Positions 1 to 12,000 of a stretch of DNA of 64,000 nt are shown here, one piece after another. The notes beneath the pieces are model-generated. The model saw only the letters and a list, made by a program, of their open reading frames with translations. It was not told the origin of the DNA and ran no database searches. A program made the position numbers and the translations under genes. Location of the stretch: contig CAJTTN010000004.1 in NCBI GenBank assembly GCA_910579215.1, positions 62,001 through 126,000 of the forward strand, given 5' to 3'. Source of the DNA: an uncultured Anaeroplasmataceae bacterium. GTDB taxonomy: Bacteria > Bacillota_I > Bacilli_A > Acholeplasmatales > Anaeroplasmataceae. The stretch's first letter is position 1, and each line of letters starts with the position of its first letter.

Positions 1-1
1 A

Positions 2-3000
2 GTAGAATATCATAATAATCCTTTAACGACGATTAGTGAGGGAACCTTCTATAATTGTTATAGTTTAGAGGAGGCAATCCTATTAGATAGTATTACAAAA
101 ATAGAAGATTATGCCTTCTACAATTGTATAGCTTTAACAGAAGCAACAGTCCATGCTTCTGTAGAAGAAATTGGCTATGCAGCCTTTGGTGGATGTATAG
201 GCTTAGGCACAATGGAATTACCATTCGTAGGTGCAGCGCCTTATCGTACGCTAAAGACAATCTTTACGGATGGCTCTAAAACAGAGGAAGAAAGAGCACT
301 AGCTAAGAAAAAGACTCTATTTGGTTATATCTTTGGAGAATTAGTTCCAGGCTATGATAAGGGATCCTATGAGGATGCATTATATACTGGCTTTGGATTA
401 TCTTCTGCACAAAGATATGAAGAATATACGATTGCTCATCAATTGTCTTATGACTTCTATATTCCAAAGAATTTAAAGGATGTCACTTTAAATAATATTG
501 AAATTATTGGTGATTACTCCTTTAGTAATGTTGCTGGCTTAGAGCATGTTCATATTATGAATAATGAAAGTACTAAGCTGACAGATATTTTAGAGCATGC
601 CTTTGATGGAGCAGCTGGCTTATTAGAAATATTTATTCCTAATACAGTTGCAACGATAAAGGAATATGCATTTACAAATTGTACAAGCTTAGAAACTGTG
701 GTATTCGAAACAGGAAATACAGTATTAAAAACCATAGAAGAATATGTATTTGCAAATGATGCAAAGATAACACAAATGAAGGTAGCAGATAGCTTAGGTG
801 CAGATTTAACAGGATTAGTCAATACCTTCCCAAGCTCAGTAACAGAGATACAAGAGGGAGCATTGTTCAACAACGCAAGCCTAACAAGCTTTGTCGTAGA
901 GAAGAATGTGGACACAATGGGAGAAAAGGTATTTGGAGGCTGTATCAGCTTAAGTGAAGTAACGTTACCATTTGTAGGTGAGCATCGCTATGCAACAAAC
1001 CCAGAGGATGTAACAACCTTTGGACACATCTTTGGTAAGAGTGTAGAAGGAATACCAACAGAGAACCAAGGAAGTCTAGCAGAGATAGAGCAGAATAAGA
1101 TAAGCTATTACATACCAAAGAGTCTAACCAAGGTAAGTATCACAGATGATACCAAGATTAAGGATTATGGCTTTGAGAATGTAGAAAGCTTAAGAAGTGT
1201 AGAGCTACCAGAGGGCTATGGCAGTGAGACATTTAAAGAGGTAGGAGCCTATGCATTTAATAATTGTACAGGCTTAGAGGGAATAGAATTCCCACAAACA
1301 ACAGAAGTAATAGGAGCTTATGCATTTAACAATTGTTCAAATGCAAGCTTTACAGAGTTGTTTATCCCTAATAGTGTTTCTACAATTGAGGAATATGCAT
1401 TTACAAATTGTACAAGCTTAGAAACTGTGGTATTCGAAACAGGAAATACAGTATTAAAAACCATAGAAGAATATGTATTTGCAAATGATGCAAAGATAAC
1501 ACAAATGAAGGTAGCAAATAGCTTAGGTGCAGATTTAACAGGATTAGTCAATACCTTCCCAAGCTCAGTAACAGAGATACAAGAGGGAGCATTGTTCAAC
1601 AACGCAAGCCTAACAAGCTTTGTCGTAGAGAAGAATGTGGACACAATGGGAGAAAAGGTATTTGGTGGCTGTATCAGCTTAAGTGAAGTAACGTTACCAT
1701 TTATAGGCGAGCATCGCTATGCAACAAACCCAGAGGATGTAACAACCTTTGGACACATCTTTGGTAAGAGTGTAGAAGGAATACCAACAGAGAATCAAGA
1801 AAGCCTAGCAGAGGTAGAGCAGAATAAGATAAGCTATTACATACCAAAGAGTCTAACGAAGGTAAGTATCACAGATGATACAAAGATTAAGGATTATGGC
1901 TTTGAGAATGTAGAAAGCTTAAGAAGTGTAGAGCTACCAGAGGGCTATGGCAGTGAGACATTTAAAGAGGTAGGAGCCTATGCATTTAACAATTGTACAG
2001 GCTTAGAGGGAATAGAATTCCCACAAACAACAGAAGTAATAGGAGCTTATGCATTTAACAATTGTTCAAATGCAAGCTTTACAGAGTTGTTTATCCCTAA
2101 TAGTGTTTCTACAATTGAGGAATATGCATTTAAGAATATGACGAAATTGGTAACTGTCACATTTGCTGATGAAATCTCTTTGGCAGAAATTTCAACAGGA
2201 ACCTTCTATAATAACACGGCTTTAAAGACGGTTATCACAAAGGAAAATAAAGCAAATGACATTGTAACTATTCCTGGTACAGTAACTACTCTAGGAGATT
2301 ATGTATTCTTTAATATACTTTCAGCAGTAGAGGTTGTTTTACCTGCTCAAATTGAGACTATTGGAAAAGCTATTTTAGGTGGTGCAGGAAATGTAACACA
2401 TTTAACTACTCCATTTATCGGTGATCAAAAATATGGCATTTGTGAATATGAACCAACCTATGATAGTGAAAAGACCGTATTTGGTTACTTCTTTGGAGCT
2501 GAAGAGGAATATGCTTTGTATGATGAATCTATTAGAAGCTCCTTCCAAAGTGTTCTTCAAAGGTATGGTAGTGCTGAATCTATGGAAAAGAGCTACTATA
2601 TTCCTACAGCATTACAGAATGTTAGCATTACCCATACTCAGGTCGTTCATTATGGAACCTTCTATAATGTTGCTGGCTTAGAGCATGTAGTATTGCCTGA
2701 AGAGTTATTAAGTATTGAGGCTTATGCGTTCTACAATGCAAGAGACTTAAAGACAGTATTCTTTGGTGAGGATAATACAGCAAGCTCCTTAACTGAGATT
2801 GGTGCAAGTGCATTTGAGGATGCTGTTTCCTTAACACATTTTAATAGTAATAGCGCTACAAGTGAGGTAAGCATACCTAGTCTTGTAAAGACATTAAATG
2901 ATAAGGCCTTTATGAACTGTAACTCTATAGAAGCTGTGATTATTCCAGCTACTGTAGGTACAGACGATGGTCTAGTAGGAGCTTATGTATTTGCTGGCTG

Positions 3001-6000
3001 TGATCGTTTATCTACTATTGAAATCCATAACCATTGGATTGGTGCTCATATGTTTGACAATGAGGACAATTTCCCTGAGGATTTTGATATTACAAAAGAG
3101 GATTATGAAATCCCTGCCTTAAGAGAGGTAACTATACCTGCGAATGTAACTAAGATAGATGAGTATGCCTTTGCAAATAACTCTGAGCTTCGTATTGTAA
3201 ATATTCAAAATAAGGTTTTAGGAGAATATCAGTTCTTCAATTGTCCAAGATTAACTAGTGTGAGATTGCCAGATGATCTTACTGAAATTGGAGAAGGCTC
3301 CTTTGGGGATTGTATTAGCCTAGTTGAGATTTGGATTCCATTTGTAGGTGGACATGCCTATAGTGGAGATGGAAGAGAGGCATTACTTGGCTATATCTTT
3401 GGTACAAAGAGCAAGTATAGTGATGCAGTTTCTTCTACAAACGCTTTGGTTCATGCTACAGAACAAATGCTTTCTGATGGTCAGAAGGAAACCTTCTATA
3501 TTCCAGCATCCTTAAGAATTGTTCATGTGACGAATGATTCTGAAATAGGCTATGGTGCATTTAGTAATTGTGAGGGCTTAAGCACAATTACCCTAAGTGA
3601 TAGAAGATCCATAAATGGCACAGATACAGAATTTAATAAGATTGGTGCCTATGCTTTTGCAGGCTGTATCAATCTTGGTGCTAAGCTGTTAGATGATTCC
3701 TATGTAGAGCTTGAATATTTTGCAGTTCCTGCAACTACGACGGTTCTAGGAGAATATACATTTAAGAATTGTGAAAGCTTATCAAGGGTAGAATTTGCTG
3801 GAGATAGGCTGACTAAGATAGAAGATGGTGTATTCTATAATTGTTATAGCTTAACGACAATCCATACTCCTGGCTATCAAGAGGATTTAAAGATTCATTT
3901 AGGTGATTCTGTAACTGAGCTAGGAAATAAAGTATTCTTTAATGATATCGCTATAACAGAAATTACTCTATCTGATCATATCACCTTAATAGGGGAGCAT
4001 GTATTTGGTGGTTGTGGTAACTTAGTTTCCTTAGATGTTCCATTCATTGGTAAACAAATGAAGGATGCTTGTACAACCACAGAAAATGATGGAAAAGAGG
4101 TAATCTTTAGCTACTTCTTTGGTAAGGATGCTCAAGATACTTATAAGAATGCCTCTTTATTGATGCGTTTAGATCAAACGCAGGTACAGGCTCCAGCAAT
4201 TGTAGAGGTTCCAATTTCTTTAAAGAATGTAAAGGTTCGTCTACAAACTGTTCTTCATATTGGTACCTTCTTTGAATGTGATATGCTTGTAAATATTACT
4301 TTACCATATTGCTTAGAGAAGATTGAGGATGGTGCTTTCTACGGTTCTCAAAATATTGAGCATGTAGATTTTGATAATACAACAGCTGAGACTGAAATTC
4401 AGTTAACCTCTATTGGTATTTCTGCATTCCATGGCTGTGAAAGTATGGTTCGCTTTAACGAAACAGATGGATATAAGGTTTATATCCCTGCTAAGGTTAC
4501 AAAGCTTTCTACACGTGCTTTCTATCATTGTGATGCTATAGAGAGTGTATATATACCTGAACAAATTGGAAACGAGGTTGGAGATTACGTATTCGCAGAA
4601 TCTGAAAAGTTAGCAACTGTATCTATTAACAATACTAAGGTTGGTAAATATATGTTCTATAACGATTCTGCCTTAGACCATGTTGTAGTTCCTGATAAGG
4701 TAACCTCTATTGGGTATGCAGCCTTTGGTGGATGTAGTGGATTAACTGAGCTAACCGTTCCATATATCGGTGCCCATGCCTATACAGATGCATCTGAAGA
4801 AGCATTGTTTGGCTATATCTTTGGTAAAGAGAAATCTACAAACCCATTGCTACGAGCAGTTGAACAAAAATATTCTGAGGATGCGAAATTAGAAACATAT
4901 TATGTACCTAAGGCATTACAGACTGTTAGGGTAACCTGTGTGGATTCTATCGTAGGCTATGGTGCATTTATGAATTTTGTGGATTTAGCTTATGTCTCTT
5001 TACAGGAAGGAGATATAAAGAAAGATACCTTCCGTATTGAGGATTATGCATTCTATAACTGTACATCATTTGAGGGTAATTCCGCAGAGGATGGACTTGT
5101 TATTCCAACAAATACAAATTATATTGGTGCTTATGCATTCTATGAAAATGATGCATTAGCTAAGATTTCCTATGATGGAAATCAAATCACAGAACTTTTG
5201 GAATATACCTTCTATGGCTGTGATTCCTTAAATGATTTTAATGGAAATGAAAGCTTTAGAGTGATACTTCCAGAAAGTATTACTACAATAGAAGACTATG
5301 CCTTTGCAAATTGTGTTGGTATGGAAAGTCTTGATCTTGTCAATGTGACAAGTGTTGGAGACTATGCATTCTATATGACAAAGCTTATGAACAAGCTAGA
5401 TTTAAGAACTTTAAATTCATTAGGTGAGCATGCGTTTGATCATGCAGAGGGCTTATTAGAGGTAATCTTACCTGCAAGCTTAACTGAGGTTGGCGCCTAT
5501 GCCTTTGCAAATACTTATGCTTTAGAAAATCTTACCATTTTGAATGAAGTATTGAGTGATTATATGTTCTATAAGTCTACACAAAAGGCTTTAAATCCTA
5601 TGGAATTAGAGATTCCAGCAATTGTAGTTTCTTTTGGTAATTATATCTTTGCTGAGGCGACTAATTTAGAAAAGGTAACGATGCATGCATCTATGAGCAA
5701 GGTAGCTGCTCAGGATGGTAAATACATGTTTAAGGATTGTTCAAATCTACGTGAAGCAAACTTCACAAGCGGTTCTATTACAATTCTTAAAGAGGGAACC
5801 TTCCAAAATGCATCTAGTCTAGAGGCGTTTGCGTTACCTGAAACTATTGTAACCATTGAGGACTATGCTTTTGATTCAACAGATTTAGAAGCTATAGAAA
5901 TAGCACAGAGTGTAGTTACTATAGGAAAATATGCTTATCGTAATAATGCTAGTGTTAGAGAATTAAATATTCCAGCTAATGTTAAGCACATTGGCTATGC

Positions 6001-9000
6001 AGCCTTCAATGGTTGTGGAAGTATTGTTAAGGCAACATTGCCATTCATTGGCTCAAATGCGCCTGATTATGCTTCCTATGCAGGTCAATCTGGTTCTGAA
6101 TCTTTATTTGGATATATCTTTGGACGTGAGGCTTATGAAAATGCAACCTTGATTCATCAATTTATGAAGAATTATAATGAAGCAATGATAGCTACAGTAA
6201 AGAGATCCTTTAAGAATGAATTGGGACAAACTGCTTATGATACAGATGGTTATGGAAATTACATAAATGAGGCTTTAGAGGTAACCTCTTCGCCAAGTGT
6301 ATATGGTGAGGCATTCTGGGTTCCTAGTGGTCTTGCAAAGGTTGAATTCCTAGATACCTTTACTAAGATTACAAATGGACAAATGTCTGGAGTGACTACC
6401 CTATACGATGTGAAGCTACCATACCATATCAATGAAATTGAGACTGCTGCCTTCAGTGGAGAAACCAACCTAAGATATATTAATATTCCAAAGCCTGCAG
6501 TAATTCTTCATGAAGCTGTCTTTGAGAATATGTATGAGGGTAGTGAAGAAAGACCTAATGAAATCTTCTTCATTACAGCAAGCTATAATATTGACGGTGG
6601 CTTCCCTGAGGGATGGGTAACTGGTAAGGATATGCCAGTACCTAAGAAATGGCATACAAAATATATCGTATACTATGAAGAGGATTCCGATATTTTTGAA
6701 TATGAATATGATTCTGAAACTGGAAGCTTTAAGATTATTGGCTTTACTGAGGAATTACCAATCCATGTTCTTACACATCGTGATGTTCAATATAGTAGAT
6801 ATATCCTACGTATACCAGAACTTAAATGTCAGCATCCTGTAGTAGAAATTACAGATGAGGCATTGCTAGGCTATAATGATGAATTGATTGATTATTACTT
6901 TGAGTTATTACAATCTAAGTATGATGATTTAAATGACAAGAAGCAATTGTCTATTAATGGTATAGCTATAGCTAAAAATATTGAGAAATTAGGTCATGAT
7001 ATTATTCAGGGTGGAGAATCCTTTGTGGCCTATGTTGGCAAGACAAAGACAGAAGCAGTAGAAGCTGGCTATATCACTGAGGAAGAATGGATTGGTGGTG
7101 CAACTGGTCTTGTGTACTATGGTGAGGGTGTAACCTGGACCTTAGATAATGCAAGTAAGATTTACCAATTGCTATTGAGTGCAACAGAAATCACCTTGGA
7201 TTTAGATAGTCTCGAGGGATTACAATATGATCCTGAGACAGGCTACTTTATTACCTATACAGGTGAAGAATTTGAACCAAAACCTGTAATTCGTTTTGAT
7301 TTAAATAATCCAGATACCGTTCGTGTGGGTAATGCTACCTTGCCAACCTATGATATTGTTGGTTCCTCTAATCAAGGACAATATCTAGCTAAGTATTGGA
7401 ATAACATTGAGGTATCCTACGATGAGGATGGCAATGTGATTGCTGATGCTTGGGTATATGTATTTACTAATAATACAGCAATATTTACAAATCGTATTGT
7501 TGCTGGCTTGAATGTAGATGAAAGCAAATGGTGTGATGAAATAGTTAATTATCCTTGGTATGGTGATATAGTACCATCTATGGATGGAAGTGTACCAGAT
7601 GGAGCTAAGCTATCCTTTAAGATTATACGTCGTGTTCTATCCGTTGAGGTTGAGGATGAAAAGATTTTTGAGGAAGGAGAAATTTGGGAAAACAGTGACT
7701 GGTCTTCAAGCAATTCAATTGTTAAAGTATCTAACTTTGCAACAAATGGAGAAGAATTTAACGGAACTCTTCGTTTAAATGCTCCTGATGTAAATGTAGA
7801 TAATGAGGGCAATGTGATTGCATATACAAATATGCTAGATGACTTTAACTGGGAAAATGGCTATACAGTAACTAAGGGAGATGTTGATTTATCTAAGAAC
7901 TATGAAGTTCAGTTTAAGGTTAAAGTTTTGGTTAAACCAAAAGAAATAATGGTAAACTGGAAGAATCTAGATACAGAATATAAAGAAAATAAGCGTTTTG
8001 TATTGCCAGTAGCCTATGTTGTAATTAAGGATGGCTATGATCCTTATACACAATGTCCTATTTGGGTAGATTTATTTAATGATGATGAATCTGGTAAAAC
8101 ATTACTTAAGCATTATCTATGTGATAAGGACTTTATTTCAGAAATCTTAGATTTATCCTCTGCTGGTATATTATCTGTTGAGGCTTCAACTACTTCAAAG
8201 AACTATATTCTATTGAATAATTACAATGTCTTCATCGTTGATAAAATTACAGTGGATACGCCATCTGTATATAGTGAATTAACATATGATAAGATTAACT
8301 ATAATCAATATCTTGATGTTTCTATTAGTGATTTATATGACTATTATTTGGATGAAAAATGTACAATTAAGATAGCAGGAGTTCCTTATGGTACACCACT
8401 TGAAAACTTAATTGAATTATTTAAGCAAAGCAATGAAATCTATGATGCGCTTTGTGAAAATGGTTTAATGGGTGTGGGAGATTATAAGATTTATGCTAAG
8501 TTGAAAAATCCTAATACGCATCAATGGCGAGATTATCGTAACCCTCTTTATAGAGAACCAATCTATACCTTAAGATTTAGTGTTGATAGAGAAGAAATAT
8601 ACTTCAGCTTAGGAGATATAATTTTAGAATATCAAACAGGTCTTACGAATTTAAATCACTCTTATATTGGAACGACAGAAGTTCGTGATGGTGATATTGT
8701 TTATGCAACCCATGCATTAGACTTTAAGTTTACTGTTCCAAATGAAAAGGGTAAATATGCTTATAATTCTTTAGGCTTTGCGTTGAGTGGAAATCATACC
8801 GATCAAGCTAGAATTGATAATGAATTAATTTATAGAGATAATAAGACACAACTTTATTACTCAACAAATTATCGTATCATTCTAACTGATGAAATTGAGG
8901 TTGTTTATCCTACCTTAAGTGTAAAAGTTTCTGATACACAGGAAGCCACCTATGAGGAGACAAGAAATGAATCCTTAAATGGTAGTATCTATGTAGAAGG

Positions 9001-12000
9001 AATCTATACAGCTGCTTATGGGGACGATATCGTTCATAACTTCTTATTTGAAACTGGTCGTGGTGATGCAAGAATTGAATATTGTGTTGAAGAGAATCAA
9101 TGGGTTACTGCTTATGAGACTTGTACAACAACAATAGATTTCAAGGATGCAGGAACTTATACGCTACAATATAGAATTTATTGTGAGCATTATAAGACAA
9201 TCTATGGCTTGATTACACTTAAGATTCTTAAGAATACATCTTCCATAGAAATAACAAATAAGGATGAGCTAAGTAAAGTTTATGATACTTTACCTGTTAT
9301 GCCTAACATTATAACTACAGGTAGCACATCAGAATTAATGATAAGCTATCGTAAAGAAAGAACAGATTTAACAAGAGAAGAGCTTGATGCTTTACCTATT
9401 GTTGATCGTTATCAATTAATTTCATTTGATGAAGCTATAACAGCTGGTAATTGGCTATTGGTTGTTAATTTACCAGCAGATGATAATTTTGAAGGTACGG
9501 TAATATATCAAGAGTTTACTATTGAAAAGCGTAATCTTGATATTGAAGTGATTGATCATAATCGTATTTATAACAAGCAAAATAACTATGCAGAGTCTTT
9601 GAAATTTGATTTGGTGGATGAAAAAGACCTAGAGGTTAAATTCAAGTTTAGTATTACACCTAATATGGCATCTGATGTTTTATATACATTTGCGGATGGT
9701 GCAATAACAATAGCTTCTAGCGGAATCCAAGTATTCTTTAATGGAACAGAAATTTCTATTAGCAATTTTGAATTTAATTTTGTAATTGAAATCATCATTG
9801 TTAAGACGACTCCACAGGTTGAATTTGATTTGGTGGATGATATGGAATATAATGGAAAGCCATATCAAAATCCAATGGTTATGACCAATTCAGAATCAGA
9901 GCCTATCTTTATGTATTATAAAGAAGATGGTACTCCATTGACAGAGGCTCCAGTAGATGCAGGTGCTTATAAGCTAAGAATTGTATTAGCTGAAAATACT
10001 AATACACTAGGATATGATGAATATTTTGATTTCATTATTTCTCCAAAGGTATTATATTTAGAGTGGGGGAATACAAGCTTAGAATACACAGGCTCCTTCC
10101 TTGCTCCAACTGTAAAAATTACAGGTGCAGATGCAGATGCTTATGAAATCATTGCAAGTCCTCATGATGGCTATGATGGTGTGTCTATTGGTAATCAGGT
10201 TGTTGATTATACTTTAGGTGAAGCACATTCTAATTATCAATTAGATAAAACTTCATTAAATTATACAATTAAGATTAGAAAAGTTACGATTCGCTATACA
10301 GATAGCATGGTTGCAACTGGTGATGTATATCGTAAAGACTTATCTGCTTTTGATGATTTATTACCAGAGGGTATGCATTTTGCGGGTACAATTGAAACTA
10401 CAGATTCTAATGTAGGTACTTATACTGGATTTGGTCGTGATATTGTTGCGAAGAATGTTGTCATTACAAATGCTTTAGGTGAGGATGTAACTTCTAATTT
10501 TGAAATTACATATTACATGAACATAAAGATAACCAATCCATACATTGATCATAATGTCAAGGATGGTACTCTAGTTGATGGTGTTTGGGAGGTTTCTTAT
10601 GATTATGATAAGAAATCTCATGGTGCTGTCGTAGAAACTAATGTTCCTGGAGCTCAGGTTTTATATATGACTGAGTCAGGTACATTCTATTCACCTCAGT
10701 ATTATATTCCTGCAATTGATATGGAGATCATGTATATTATAATGGCTCCAAATTATGAAACTACTTCAGGAATGATTCACTTTGTCATTAATCCTGTTCA
10801 ATTGGATATTGAATTTGATGAACCAGATCAAATTTATGGTAAAAAGTTTGATGGTAAGGATATTCATATTGGTTACCAAATAACACCATTCTTTGCTCCT
10901 TCAAGAATCAATTTCTATAAGGATGGACTAAAGACGCAATCCACCTTCTCTATTGGTACTTATACAGTAGAAATCATTGTCGATGATACTGCAAATTATA
11001 AAGGCTTTGTAAAAACATTCGAATATGTTATTGAGCCTAATCATATGAATATAAGCATTCAAGGGGATTATTTAAGACAGCCATTTAATGGTAAGCCTGT
11101 AAATCACCCAAGTGTAATATCCTCTGTATTATCTACAGATGAAAATACAACCTTTGCTTATTATTTAGCATCAGATACGAATTTTGAGAATCCTATAGAT
11201 GCGCCATATGAGGTTGGTACCTATGTTGTTGTTGTTACAGTAGAGGGGAATGCTTACTATTTGACGACTTCTAAGGCCTTTACCTTTGAAATTGTTGCAA
11301 CTCAGCTATATATCCGTTGGGAGGCTGCTGATGCATATTATTACAATGGTAAAGCACAGAAGCCTAAGGCCTTTGCATATGATTTAGAGGGTACTCAAAT
11401 TGAACTTGATGTTTTACTTGATCATGATGCTATTTATGCAGGTACTTATCTTGCTCATGCAGTTTTACCTGAAGGATATCCAAATTATGATTTGGAAAAT
11501 ACAACCTTTGAATTTACAATTCTTCCTTATGAATTATTGATTAATTATAAGGATGAAGAAGTCATTGCAGATACCTTATTTGATTATAATGTTACTCTAA
11601 ATGAGGCTAATAACCTATTAGAGGGACATGAAATCCTATTTGAATTCTATTTGCCTGGCAGCAAGAGAATTCCTGATAGAATCTATGATGATATTAGAGA
11701 TTTAGTTATCAAGAATCTTATCATTACTGCTGATGGAGTTGATGTAACCTCCTCCTTCCATATTACCTATGCAATTTATCTAGAAGTACATCTTCCAAAG
11801 ATTGATTATTACTTTGAAGGTGCAACCTATGAAAATGGAAAATATGTATATGAAAAGGATTTTGATGGTATTGCTTTAACACCAGAATTAGTAATTCTTA
11901 CAGATCCTGAAAACTGTCTAGTAACTATGGATCATATGGAATATATTTCTGCTGGAAGATATGAATTAAATTATACGATTGCTTTAGCAGGACATGAAAC

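Noticed and set aside
550..1644. Antisense ORFs 550-915 and 1318-1644
   Set aside because: They are near-identical to each other only because the plus-strand gene is duplicated there; no ribosome sites, and the plus-strand frame is clearly coding.
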